From Caenorhabditis elegans (Eukaryota > Nematoda > Chromadorea > Rhabditida > Rhabditidae): 64,000 bases of DNA. The notes beneath the pieces are model-generated. The model worked only from the letters and a program-made list of their open reading frames with translations, searched no databases and was not told the origin of the DNA. Below are positions 12,186 to 23,900 of this stretch, piece after piece. Each line of letters begins with the position of its first letter. Within the stretch, counting starts at the first letter, position 1. A program made the translations under genes and the position numbers. The stretch is from positions 310,001 to 374,000 of the forward strand of contig NC_003282.8 of the NCBI RefSeq assembly GCF_000002985.6, written 5' to 3'.

Positions 12186-12584
12186 TCATCTTCGAATGAT
12201 TTCTACCTCTGAGCAGACAACAACATATCGATGAGAATCATGATCTTCTAGAGCTGATTGAAGCGATTTACTGGATGCTTGTGGATTGGATTTCATATGC
12301 TGAAAATGTATATTTTTTGGGATTATGTTGTACCCACAAACCGCCTGGATCATTGCCTTCATCTCTGGACTATTGCACAATAAATCCTCGTTTTTACTGG
12401 CAATTCCTCGAAATTCGAACTCCCGCCGCTCATCCTCATCGATACTTCGCTTTTTTCTTCCACACGCACTCTGGCAACAACATCCACCACCACCTCCACC
12501 TCCGAATAGGCCAGCACAACCGTGACAGAGATCAAAAAACAAAATAGCGAAGATTAACACAATTTTTGCGGAGTTTGAGAACAT
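12186..12584 (-). CDS. small secreted ground-like (grl) protein
   Basis: Two exons, 12342-12584 and 12186-12299, with a 42-base intron, give 118 aa. There is a signal peptide (IVLIFAILFFDLCHG), a glycine run then CCC, a basic site RKKR that could be cut by a proprotein convertase, and a ground-like core (LLCNSPEMKAMIQA, ending YVVVCSEVEI). Ground-like proteins belong to the nematode hedgehog-related set, are secreted, and are often expressed in cuticle-forming cells. The protein stops soon after the VVCS motif, where many relatives continue with more cysteines, so it is short for the family. The stop TGA overlaps an AATAAA, implying a very short 3' UTR. The intron was chosen because reading through it breaks the ground-like core. 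Confidence 0.65.
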   Translation of the reverse strand: MFSNSAKIVLIFAILFFDLCHGCAGLFGGGGGGGCCCQSACGRKKRSIDEDERREFEFRGIASKNEDLLCNSPEMKAMIQAVCGYNIIPKNIHFQHMKSNPQASSKSLQSALEDHDSHRYVVVCSEVEIIRR

Positions 12585-12631
12585 TTTTTGAGAATCTGAA
12601 CATAAAATCCTTTTTATTTTTCAAAAAAGTT

Positions 12632-12703
12632 CTCCCCGGCCGGGAATTGAACCCGGGTCTCGCATGTGACAGACGCGGATACTCACCACTATACTACCGA
12701 GGA
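12632..12703 (-). tRNA. tRNA-Asp (anticodon GTC)
   Basis: The minus strand folds as a 72-nt cloverleaf. The acceptor stem TCCTCGG pairs with CCGGGGA, with discriminator G. The D arm carries the A box TAGTATAGTGG. The anticodon loop CTGTCAC gives GTC, and the T arm CCGGG-TTCAATT-CCCGG carries the B box. There is no intron. It sits about 50 bases upstream of the ground-like gene start on the same strand. Confidence 0.95.
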
Positions 12704-15075
12704 CACGGGAACTTTTGTTTGGCCAGGCGTACACGAAAGAGAATGAAGCTACGTCTTTGAACGGTTAGAACTGCTTCACAGTGAGGAGACAAGTGAGAGC
12801 GCTCTCATTTATATATTGGTTCTGATTGAATCTGCGTCTATATTGTATGGGGCTGGAACTAAACAAACTAATAATACAAGTTATTAACCTCTTTATTATC
12901 CGTGTCAAACCTCAAATACTCAAAACCCATATAATAAGTAGTAAAAGAGAAGAGACGCAGAGAAAACGAAGGAGAAAGGCATCTATTGGGCGCCTTCCAG
13001 GTTAATTGAGTGACTATGACCTAAAAAAAGATATAATTTTCTAACGCTTAATTATTGCTTTAAAGGTTTTCAAGTTTTTCATTGTTTGTTAATTCCACTA
13101 TTATTCATTTGCTAATATTTTAAAATGAAAATAGGTGTACGCCTTTAAATAGTACTGTATGTTCCGAGCTCTCGTTGCTGCGGAGGTTTCATTTATTTTG
13201 AGCACGTTCAACTTGTTTCGATAGAAATATTTATTTAATGAAAAAAATAAAAGAAACATGAAATTTGAAAACGTAATTTTTTTAAGAAATGGGGCAAAAC
13301 CGCAATAATCAAATAAAAACGAGAGGTTGCGGGGCTGTGCTGCAACGGCAAACGGCGAATGCCGTTCGCCAAAAAAGTTAGTCGAAAGATGGGCGAACGC
13401 CGAAAAATGTTCGGCATTTTTCGGCATTTGTCAAAAATGTTTTTTTTTCTAATTTGATCGAATATTCAAGTTTTTCACATTCATCCGTTGAAACATAAAT
13501 CTACAAACATTGTAGTCATAAAAACACAATCAAAGGACATCTCTGTGTCTCTTGTATCCGAACACTCCCAAGTCACCTGTAAACATTTCTAAAACTTCCC
13601 AAAAATCAACATATTTGAATTATTAGCCATATTCTTTTAGTCGCCGCATCGTCACCCCATCATAAAACCGTCAAAGATGTTGTCTATGACTGTTCACGTG
13701 TACAATTGTTTTGAATCAATCTTGCCTCTGGGATCCTTTTTGACTATCCCACAGTCTGGTCGTTTAAATATGAAATTGATTTTTGCTTTAAAATTCAAAC
13801 CTCCTTATCAAACTTTGGAATTGTACTATTTAGATTTAGAAAATGCAAGAAAAAACAACAAAACATCAACAACTTTAAGAATGCGAAAAAGAAGTGCCGA
13901 AAAATGCCGAAAAAACTAAGTTTTTCGGAAAACGGCAAATGTCGATCGCCGAAAAAAAATTATGAGTCGCAGAACGGCAAATGCCAGACATAGAAAAATT
14001 AGACAAAAAAAGAATAGCTAGGTGGGGCAAGTTATAAATATTATTTTTGACATTAGCATCGCTCTGGCGCTAATTAACTTGAAAAGGTGTTTGTCCGATC
14101 AAATATTAGTTTTTAAACTGTTTTAATCAAACGCATTCGTGAGACCCGTCGAAAAATATGTAGGTGCCTTTAAAGGGAGTTTTCAGTTTTCCACGATATC
14201 CAATAACAACCGTTTGTTAAACTCCTGTTGTGCATAAATAGTTTTTTTTTCTCTACTGATAACGACTTTGGAATTATGTGGGGTATATGTGTGTTGTTAA
14301 AAATTAAGTGATAAGAAAACTTCCAATTGATTTTTTTTTCGATTTTTCATTTTAGGTTTAAATAAAATTTTGAACAATGCTCAGAAATTATGGTGAATTC
14401 TTGAAAACGTGAAACAACTATAATCGTAACAACCTTTTTAATATTGGTAAATTGGTGACAAATGTCTAAAAGATAATGTGTTTTACAATAAGTGGGTGTA
14501 GAAAAATTATGAAAAAGTAAGCTTAGAAAAATTTGTTTCAAAAATTTCCTTTTCATATTTGAATTGGAAGTCATAGATTTTGTATGATTTATTCACTTTG
14601 CTCAAATTTTTTTCTTTCTTTGATTATACATTTTCTTGGTTTTTCTTGAGTTTTTTTTTTCAAAACATACCTATTTGTTTCGACAACAAACACCTCTTTT
14701 TGTGAAAGTTTTTATACCACAAGTAAATAATTTAGAGAAGTTTACTTTTTTTTATTTTTGTATGAGTAGATGAATCAATCAGCTACCAAAATCTAATATA
14801 AAATCTTGCCAAAGACCTCTGAAAATCTGTAAAATTCGCTCTTAAAATGAAAATGAAAATAAAGCTATGAAAACGGGAGAGAGTGTTGAAAAGCGTGAGA
14901 CGAAGAGAAACATTCTCAGAGCGAATTTTTCAGAATTCTAGAGGGAGGTCTTTGGCAAAATTTTATATTAGATTCTGGTAGCTGATTACTTCATCTACTC
15001 GTACAAAAAAAAAGTACTTAGTTTTTTATGTTATAACTTTAAAAAATTTATTGAAACATTTCAGTTCCGTCAAAA
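12704..15075. other. intergenic region rich in short repeats
   Basis: No gene is supported. It contains several GCCGAAAAATG/TTCGGCATTTTTCGGC repeats (13355-13435 and 13885-13990) and a foldback element at 14740-15018, which ends 57 bases before the pseudokinase start codon. Confidence 0.55.
14740..15018. mobile_element. MITE-like foldback element upstream of the pseudokinase gene
   Basis: The ends are inverted copies. GTATGAGTAGATGAATCAAT and the following CAGCTACCAAAATCTAATAT on the left match, in reverse complement, AGATTCTGGTAGCTGATTAC and TTCATCTACTCGTAC on the right, with a few mismatches. There is no coding capacity. Its place within the promoter or 5' UTR of the downstream gene could affect that gene. 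Confidence 0.7.
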
Positions 15076-18000
15076 ATGCATTCAGAGGAGAAATACTTGC
15101 ACATTCCGAACAACACGAAATACCCTGAAATTATTGTAGAAGAAGAAGAAGAAGATCCATCAGAGGAAGAACGTTCCGAGTTGTCAGAGACAGATGATGT
15201 GGCAACTCCACTGCGCCCTTCAGACACATTTCCATTCAAACGACGGAATTCTCCATGTTCGATAAAAATGAGCGAAGAACATCTGAAAAGACTCAGAGAA
15301 ATTGCGTGTCCATCTCCAACTCCAACTCAATGCAGTACAGTTTCTAAGCACGAATTTCAGAATTGGAGGATTAATGAAGATGTCATGAAAGATATGATGC
15401 ATATCGGTGAGCGTTCAGATTTGTTTAAAAAAAACTGATGCTGGCAGTATTTATTAATGGTAAAATCACCAAAATTATTATAATTTTTGAGACGATTTCA
15501 AAACATTTTCTAAAAAATCTAATATCCTGGGGCAGTTCTTGGTGGTGGGCAATGATCGCAGGCTCCTTGTCCTCCATCCCCTCCATCGTTTCCTGGTTGT
15601 CCTGCTGATCCTGGCTGTCCTGGCGCTCCTGGAGCTCCAGCATCTCCTTGTGGTCCTGGTTGTCCTGGTTGAGCGTGTCCGGCTTGACCTGGCTGTCCTG
15701 GAGCTCCGGCTGGTCCAGCTGGTCCTGGTGGTCCAGCTGGTCCTGGAGTTCCTGGAACATCAACAACGTGTCCTGGAGCACCTGGGGCTCCAGCGTTTCC
15801 GTTGGATCCTGGCTGTCCGGATGGTCCTGGTGGTCCAGCTGGTCCTGGTGGTCCTGGAAGAGACGCTCCTCCACTACGGCCTGGCTGTCCTGGAGCACCC
15901 GATGGACCCTTTTGTCCTGGAGCGCCCGATGGTCCTGGTGGTCCAGCTGGGCAGTCAAAACAGAATGAGTCTGGCCCGGCTGGCTGGTTGTCTTGAGCAT
16001 CTTGTCCTGGGTTTCCTGGGGCTCCTGGAGCTCCATCGTTTCCTGGTGCTCCGTCTTGTCCCGGAGATCCGGCTGGCCCTGCGCTTCCAACTCCACAAGA
16101 GCAACAAGATCCTCCTCCACTTCCCCCTGATGAGAATCCTCCGGAAGCTCCAGAATCTCCGTAAGATTGCCGACGTTGCTTAGCATGGTACTTGCGCTCG
16201 TAAACATTACGCTTGATGCGTCCTTCGACTCCAGCTACTCCTTCGAACTGAAAAGATATGTCTATGGATTTGATATTTTCAGAGAAAAACTGCTTCAATA
16301 AAACTAAACGTACTCTCTTGTACTCATCCCAAAGACCGTTTGAACGATGAGCACAAAACTCGACTTCGGATTGGAGGGATGATTGGACGTGTTGTATATA
16401 GTTGTACAGCATTGGAACAGCCACAATTGCGATAAGTGTGGCGATAGTAGACACGGCGATTCCGAAGAATGCAACCTTGCGAAGGGACTCTGTCTCGTAT
16501 GAGACTTGTTTTGGATCGTCCGATGTCATTCTGCAATTTTAGAAAATCCTTTATAATCCTTCCGAGTAATAACGTTAACATACTAATCATCACTCAACAA
16601 TTAGAATGGGTCCAAATAGAAAAATAAACTTACATTACTGTAGGAGACTGGACAACAAAGTCAAGTACCATTCTGGTCTCACCATCTACTCCTTTTATAC
16701 CGAAATTCACTGTCTCCCATCAGAAGACACGGAAGCCAACCAGCTGAACCAGGAACTTTGACACGTCTGCGTCTCTCGCGTGCCCTGGGAAACCGAAAAA
16801 GTAATGATATCTTGATGTGAAGGTCGCTACTGTGTTTCTCTGTCGTTATGCCATGCCGAGAAAAACATACGGTTTCCACAGATTAGTCCAAAAAACTTCC
16901 GCAATTTTGAGAAATTTAGAGGGTGGAGGATAGACAGTAAGGAAGTTGTTATTCAACTATTGAAGCTATTGCTTTGGTGTTCGGTGTTCAATTGATTTCT
17001 TTTAGAGGATCGTAGTCTTTTGAAAGTTGGAAAAGATGAGGCCCACGAAAAGGGGAAATGCGAAAAGGGGAATTAGCTCTGTCGACGCACAAAACGCTTT
17101 CTTCTCATTCAACGCGCGTTGTTTTTTGAAAATTCCTTCTGAAAAACACGCTAAACAACGCGCGGTGCGTAATTTCTTAACATCGTTGTATCGTTTTCTT
17201 CAGGAAAATTAGCGTTTTGTGCGTTGGCACTGTGCCAATTCCCCTTTTCGTCTTTCCCCTTTTCGTTCAGTTTCCCTTTTCGTGGGGCCTCAAAAAGATG
17301 AAGAATTTCACGAATTTGAATTCTGAACAAAGAACTAGCCTTTTTCAATGGATTATTTAAGAAACATAAAGTCGCTTTTCTAACTCTTCTCGATCATCTG
17401 TTCAGGATTTTACTTTAAAATGCGAAAACTGAACCTAGATGACAAAATACCACAAAAGAAAAACAAAAAAAAAATCCATTAAGTTTGAAAAAAATCGGTT
17501 GATTTTGGCTAATTATTTTCAATTTTGACTTGTCTCCTCATTTGAATTACCGCGCTTTAAAAAGATGTTGCGCGTCGGAAATAAAGAAAATAGCGCGGAT
17601 GCAGATCTACGAAATGCGGCGCGGACAAAAGCGCGGTAATTTAAACGAGGAGATTAGTCACAATTGAAAATTAGCCAAAATCAAACAATTTTCAAACTTG
17701 ATGGATTGTAGCCCATTTTAAAGTAAAATCCCCATTCACGCTCTTCACCTTTAACGTTCTACAATATTTTCTGGTGTAGCTCTTTGACTGTTTTGACTCT
17801 TTATAATTTTTGATGTGTTTTCCTGACTCAATTGAACACTTCAACTTTCTTATCACTTTTCCCTATTACTTCAAACCAGTTTTCAAAAAATGTTTGAATT
17901 TTCTGTCTTGTCGAAATTTTTTTTTTTGCAACAAAATCCGATGTCAGAACACAAGTTTGAATTGAAAAGGGAGTGGTTTCCCTCCGATTCCGTTCCTAAT

Positions 18001-19706
18001 CACTCTGTATTTCAGGTACAATATGTGAACGAGAAAATGTTTGTAAAACGTCAAAATATGTTTATACAGCAACAATGGCTAGTTATACAGTTACGGAATG
18101 GAAGTTGAAGGAAGGAAATACGGTAGGAAAAAGACGACAACAAACAGTTAATCGAAAAAACAAATTACAAATTACAGCCAGATGAAATTGAAAAAATCTC
18201 TCGTACAATTGAAGATCTGTGCCAACTCCGTCACAAACGATTAGCTCCGATGTACGGATACCACTGGAGACTGGAAACCGAACTTATGGTGTTCAGAGCC
18301 CATGTACCATCAGGGACAGTTGCTGATTTGGTAAAGGTATCAGCGATTCCACAAGTCAGTTGAGAAATGTTAACTTATATCTATGTTACATGGATTTTAG
18401 GAAACTGCCGTGCGTTATATTGTTCATGTAATTGATGCACTGGCATATCTACACGAGAGAAAACATGTGCATGGTAAACTTAATGGTAAGTGCAAATTGT
18501 AAATATCTGAATTGACCACATTTATCTTAGCTTCCAATCTCCTTCTAACTATTTCAAATGACATTCTACTGGCGGATCCTTTTATTGAAGGTCTCCCAAG
18601 TGCTCAAAAACGTCGTGCCCTTCTAGCCTCACCACCAGAAGCGTTCCGGTCATTAGAGTCCTATCCATGTCTGACACCATCATCAGATATCTGGTCAGTC
18701 GGATGTGTTCTTGTCACGATGCTCACTCGATATCCTCCATTTTTGGAGCATTACATGCATTTTCACGGAGAGAGCTTGCATAGAGTTAGATTTCAAGCAG
18801 TGATTAAAAATTAATCGAGTAATTTAGGAGCTGGTTTCTGAATGGTGTACCCGTCGTCAATTGATATACTCTTCCCAAACTTTAATTCCATCGGCATCGA
18901 AAGAAATTTGTGAACTTATTGATCAAATATTTAACGTCGATCCAGAAAATCGACCATCTGCACAGAATCTCTTGGAATCTCATGGATCAAAATCAAGGAA
19001 AGCCTCGTTAAGAAATTCATTGGCTTCACTTACCACAGCTAAAGAGCCAGATCCTCCAAAGCCGATAGATGATTTTTATGTGGAACGGGAGGACGATGAA
19101 GAGCATCGAAAAATCGAAGAGTTGAGAGAACTGGCGGAAAGGGGAAATAATGAGGTAAGATTAGACTGAAGGTAGAAAAGTTTTACATTTGAAAATTCCA
19201 GGGTGGCTTCATTCCATTTATCCGCTGGTATATGTCCCGAATTCTAATATTTTCTGTTCTCCTAGTCAAATGGATTGGAATGGTGTTATGCGCGGCATTG
19301 AGTCTGGCGGCTGTTGCCGGTGGTGTATTTTTTGCAATTTTTTTGATTTACAATGGAATCCAAATTGCGTGCCAGTGCTCATTGAATGAAGGTAAGAAAT
19401 GAAGGTATATGAAATTCCATATTTAACCTTAGGATTCGTTGTTTTAATTGCTTTGATTCTGCTACCAATTATCATTTTGCTAACTACACTTTGCTGTAAT
19501 AATTCTCTGGACAGATATCACGCTGATGTGGAAAGTGGAAAAGTGGAAAAGTTTGTTACAATGAAATTCCCACAGAGAATATTAATTTTTAGAAGCCGAT
19601 TTGTTATGAAAACTCCCGAAAAGGATGTAATTGTTGGAGGATATATACTTGTGGAAGGAAGTCCAGATCATGATAAACCTGCGGAAGTCCCTAGAAAGGT
19701 ATAGAT

Positions 19707-19742
<36 letters not shown>

Positions 19743-20449
19743 TGTATTATTGATTTGCATGCAAAAATTTTAGGACATCAAAATCAATGTCTAGGCCATT
19801 TGAAAATTCTTAAATTTCTTCAAAAATTTGTTTGATTTTTGTATTAAAATTTTAAAAATTTACAGGCAAACCTTTGGCGAATTTCTTTTTTTTTGTCGAC
19901 TTCCAAAATTGTGATACGCGTAAACTTAACCTTTTTTTTTCTTTTTTTTTCGTTTTTCGGTCTTCTGAAAAAATTTTTAAAATAACCGACACCCCTGCTC
20001 CAAACCTCGTGAGTGTTTTCGAGTAACTTTCATTGAAGAATGTATTCACATTCTCCCAAATTCTCCAATTACCAAATTTTCAAACATTGCCCAACACACA
20101 CCACTAACGCATATCGTGCGCCATAATCGGAAACATTTTTTTCCAAAGAACGACGTAAGAAATCCGGATTGTCCGCGCGAAAATCCAAATTTATCTGGAT
20201 ATAAATCGAGAAACCGTAGTAGTTGTGCCATTCAACTAAGCGGGTTTCAATTTGAGGGAATGTGTTGAAAATTATTATTAGGATAATAGTTTTCAGACTA
20301 ACCATTAATAAAGTAAGGAAATATTACATTTCCGTTTGAACAATCCAAAAACTGAAAATAATTTTAATTTTCAGTTGGGAATCTCCGAAGGACTCCAGTC
20401 AACAATGGGCAATACATTTTTGGGTTATGGTGTTGATAAGATTGCATGA
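15076..20449 (+). CDS. membrane-anchored protein-kinase-like pseudokinase
   Basis: Nine exons in frame: 15076-15406, 18016-18122, 18178-18354, 18401-18485, 18531-18784, 18828-19154, 19202-19391, 19433-19698, 20375-20449 (603 aa). The acidic N-terminus is about 110 residues. A kinase-like fold follows to about residue 385 and resembles the STE/MAP3K group ([51 protein letters not shown]). Key residues are missing: the VAIK lysine strand reads [14 protein letters not shown]-LKxxN reads HGKLNASN, and DFG reads ADPF. It is therefore probably catalytically dead. After a charged linker there are two hydrophobic segments, about residues 435-478 and 492-512, so the protein is likely membrane-bound with a C-terminal tail. 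Intron 1 (15407-18015) contains the collagen gene on the other strand. I cannot name the gene. Confidence 0.82.
15519..16529 (-). CDS. col-101: cuticle collagen
   Basis: Two exons, 16314-16529 and 15519-16247, give 314 aa. The N-terminal homology region holds an uncleaved-type hydrophobic segment ([20 protein letters not shown], about residues 19-38). RIKR near residue 85 fits furin-type processing. The middle contains CCSCG, then Gly-X-Y blocks interrupted at a CFDC pair, then a long Gly-X-Y block, ending [13 protein letters not shown]. This is the standard nematode cuticle collagen layout, secreted by hypodermis and crosslinked through cysteines. ATG is preceded directly by TTGCAG (acceptor at 16531-16533), a probable SL1 trans-splice site. 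The gene lies wholly inside intron 1 of the pseudokinase, antisense to it. Confidence 0.93.
   Translation of the reverse strand: MTSDDPKQVSYETESLRKVAFFGIAVSTIATLIAIVAVPMLYNYIQHVQSSLQSEVEFCAHRSNGLWDEYKRVRLVLLKQFFSENIKSIDISFQFEGVAGVEGRIKRNVYERKYHAKQRRQSYGDSGASGGFSSGGSGGGSCCSCGVGSAGPAGSPGQDGAPGNDGAPGAPGNPGQDAQDNQPAGPDSFCFDCPAGPPGPSGAPGQKGPSGAPGQPGRSGGASLPGPPGPAGPPGPSGQPGSNGNAGAPGAPGHVVDVPGTPGPAGPPGPAGPAGAPGQPGQAGHAQPGQPGPQGDAGAPGAPGQPGSAGQPGNDGGDGGQGACDHCPPPRTAPGY
16691..16699 (-). promoter_or_regulatory. TATA box of the collagen gene
   Basis: The minus strand reads TATAAAAGG about 160 bases upstream of the collagen ATG. The interval before the TTGCAG acceptor would be the outron. Strong TATA boxes are common at cuticle collagen genes. 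Confidence 0.55.
17037..17292. mobile_element. foldback element with TGAGGCCCCACGAAAAGGG-type ends
   Basis: The ends TGAGGCCCACGAAAAGGGG and CCCTTTTCGTGGGGCCTCA are inverted copies, with AACGCGCGTTG and CAACGCGCGG motifs inside. A related but diverged copy is at 48902-49077 just after the cadherin gene. Non-coding. Lies in pseudokinase intron 1. Confidence 0.75.
17475..17706. repeat. inverted-repeat element
   Basis: TCCATTAAGTTTGAAAA and the following GATTTTGGCTAATTATTTTC on the left pair with GAAAATTAGCCAAAATC and CAAACTTGATGGA on the right. The inner ends ACCGCGC/GCGCGGT also pair. Non-coding palindromic element in pseudokinase intron 1. Confidence 0.7.
19712..19737. repeat. (TA)n microsatellite in the pseudokinase gene
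   Basis: Thirteen TA dinucleotides lie just after the donor of the eighth exon. Confidence 0.8.
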
Positions 20450-20956
20450 TTCAAGATTTGAAATATTACAATTAGAATATCCAAATTAACAAGGTTTAAA
20501 TAATTTAAAAACCTAAAAGTTTAAAATTTTATATTCATATTGTAAAATTGAAATTAGTTACGGTATTAATCTTACATTAGTACTACTACTATTACTATTA
20601 TTATTTTTATTGAATTTTTATAAAATAAACCATCTTCAATATACTGTATATATTGACTACTGTCTTTTCCGATGTGTCCAAGAAAAATCAGAAAAAAGAA
20701 CGAAAAAAATCGTTTTTATCTCATCCCTAGCGACTGGCAATTTTGCCGACGATATCCGATCTTATCGTTCCCATTGTGAAAATAAGCCTGTTTTTGGCAT
20801 TTTTCAGATTCAGATCCGAGATATTTTAACCGAAACAAGGCGAGAACACCTGCCATTCCAGAAGGCTTATTTTATTCACCAAAATTCTCAAAATTATCTT
20901 TTTTTCCTTTGTTCAACCACTTTGTATGATTTGTAATTATTTTTGTGTGCAAAACA
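20450..20956. other. spacer between pseudokinase and GT92 genes
   Basis: Contains the presumed 3' UTR of the pseudokinase (AATAAA at 20624-20629) and about 330 bases of upstream sequence for the GT92 gene. Nothing else recognised. Confidence 0.5.
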
Positions 20957-23900
20957 ATGCGAAGATCTATTTCTAAGCAATCTCTCGTATCGTTGTGTAT
21001 TCTGCTACTAGTAACTTTTTTCGGTGAGTTTTTCAGTTTTCAGAGAGCCAGTAATGTACATAAATTGATTGTTCAGTGATTCAACTACTAACTATCAAAA
21101 GAACTCAGAGGTGGGCGACAAACGATTTTTCCGGCAAATCGGCAAATTGCCGGAATTGAGATTTCCGGCAAATCGGCAAATTGCCGAAATTGCCAAAAAT
21201 TCGATTGCCGCGCACCCATGGGTGGAACCGAGTAGCCACACAGTTAAAATAAAAACGATCGAGAATAAATCTCTATTAGTTTTGAAACACAAGACAAAAA
21301 GGTGAAGAATAGTCTTGCATTCAATACTATTCGGAAAAAAACGGTTGTTCTAATTTAAAACTGACTAACTATAAGTTCCAGTTCTGACTATCAACATTTA
21401 CACTGGACCGCTATCCTCCCAAGACAAAGAAAATGAGATTTCACCGGCTGTACAAATTGATTCATCAGAGTTTCGAAGACGTCGAGATTTATCGCTTAAA
21501 GACTTGTGGTATAAGAAGAAATTTATGAGAAAAGAGAATGGAACGTCATCAACAAAATTCGGTGGGATTTATGTACGGGAGGCATATCGTGTTTCAGATG
21601 AGGAAATTCGGTTTTTGTATTTGGAAAATCAGGATAACAAGTAAGAGCCTTTTTCTATTATAACATGATTTAAATTGTTACAGCGTTAACCTAAAAGCCG
21701 AAGTTCCGTCTATTGGATGGAAACCAGTTGAGTGGTTTTGCTTTAATGCATCATGTTTCGATTATCTTTTTTGTTCGATGGCTACTAGATTTGGAAGTAT
21801 TCGGTTGTCATCAGTAACTCCACATCAACCTTATATTCACTTGACAACTGAATTAAACGACGAGTACACGGTGATTCCGGTGATGTGAGTTTGCATTTAT
21901 ATATTTAAAAACAAAACGTTTTCAGCGATGTTCGTTTACATCCGATTACACATCATTATCCACATACCCTCGGTGTATGTCTCCAACCAATATTCTTTTT
22001 TACTGATTGGACAGTCATTATTCAGTTCTTCGAGTCCTGGATTGCCCAGGGCGCCACAAAATTCTATTTTTATCTTCACAGCTACACGTGGCAAACCAAA
22101 AAAGTTTTGAATTTTTACAAACAATCGTTGGGCGATGATTTGGAGTTGTTGGACTGGAGTGATTTGCCGGTTCATTCAAGAAGTCGAGGTGACTATGAAA
22201 AGGATCCAAATAGTAGGACGTTCCGACATGGAGCAACAGCGTTTATGCATGATTGCATGATGAGAGCAAGGTATTGACACTATCTGCAGTCTTTGGCTAC
22301 TTGAACCTGGGGTATGCGGCAAATTTGTCAATTTTCCCGTTTGCGATTTGCCGCACACATTGAAAATTTTTAATAAAAATTTTGCCCAAAGCTAATGGTT
22401 TTTATCAGAAACTTATTGCAAGAAAACATATAATCGTGTGTCTTTCATTTTTTTATTCAAGAAATGCACATGCGCATTCGGCAAAAATCAAACGAAAACC
22501 AGTGAAATTAGATTTTTCCATTATTTTTGGCCCTTTTTGAGCTCCAAAAATGTTGCGATTTACCGAGTATGACGACCGCCGCAAATTTGCCGAATTTGCC
22601 GAATTCGTCGAGTTTGAAAATTTCTAAGTTCGCCGCACACCCCTGACTTTGGCTCCAAAAAAGTATTTGGTGATTCATAAATTCGACAATCGCCGAATTT
22701 ATAATTTTGGACCGTAGTCATTTCCGGAAATAGACGATTCTACCGAAATTGCCGGAAATTTTGAAAACCGGCAATTGCCGGAAATACAAATTTGATACTT
22801 TTTGTAGATTTAGGAGCCTAAACATAATTTTGATGAACAATTTTCTATTTTTGAGCTCAAGATGATCTTAAAAACTACTTTTAAAACAATAGTAAACCAA
22901 AATACCGTATATTCTCTATTAGTGCGGCATCTCTATTAGTGCGGCACCCTTAATGCCCTTTCGAAAATTAGTGCGGCAGTCTCTAATAGTCCGGCAGTCT
23001 CTAATGGCGCGGCACCCCTTTTTTTTGGTTGCGAAAGCCACCTCAAATATTCGATTACTCCAATGGTATCCTTGTTCAATCTTTAATCATTTCTCATAAA
23101 TTTTCACTTAAACATTGCATTTCAGTGGGGGCAAAATACACAATTTTCATTGATTTTAACATAAAATATGAAGTTTTATGAGGGAATTTTGAGTTTACTA
23201 CTCTTGAAAGTAGTAACCTCAAAATGAAAATTAGTTATCGAAAATTAGTACGGCAGTCTCCAGTAGTCCGGCAGTCTCTAATACTGCGCAAGCCGCGAAA
23301 GGCCCGGAAATTAGTGCGGAATGCCGCACTAATAGAAAATATACGGTATACAGTTCAATAGTAAAAGTATAGCTATTCTCCCTTCTAGGTCTAAAGTAAA
23401 ATTTGTTGCAAACACTGACTTGGACGACTTGGCGGTTTCCTCATCACTAAATATCTCTGATGCTCTGAACAAAGCTTCGGATCGTCACCCAAACGCAGCA
23501 CAATTCAAAGTTGACTGGATTTTGAGCCATCAGCCTGTAAGCTTAATGACTTAAACTAAGAAAATAATATTATTTTTAGCAACATTGGGATTCGATTCAT
23601 ACTCCACGTGATGTAAATTTTGGCTTACAGTCTGTGAGGGTGCTTGAGATTGATAGCATTCGTTACGATTATAGAGTGTCAAAGAAAATGTTTCATCGGC
23701 CTGAGAGAGTACGTTTATTAGTTTATTTGGTATGAATATTGCATACACATGTCTATTTTTCAGGTTGTTCACTTTGATATGCACTCAGTATATCGCAATG
23801 AATTATCCGAAGACAAAACACATCAACATACAACAATTGAGATATACGATAGCTTGAATCTTTATTATCTTCATCTTCGAAGATTTGAACGTCATTTACT

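Noticed and set aside
13101..13427. 108-codon minus-strand frame
   Set aside because: Overlaps dispersed GCCGAAAAATG repeats and has low-complexity phenylalanine-rich content.
15539..16183. Long plus-strand open frames across the collagen gene
   Set aside because: They are mirror frames of Gly-X-Y codons; low-complexity leucine/valine or Trp/Ser text with no family resemblance.
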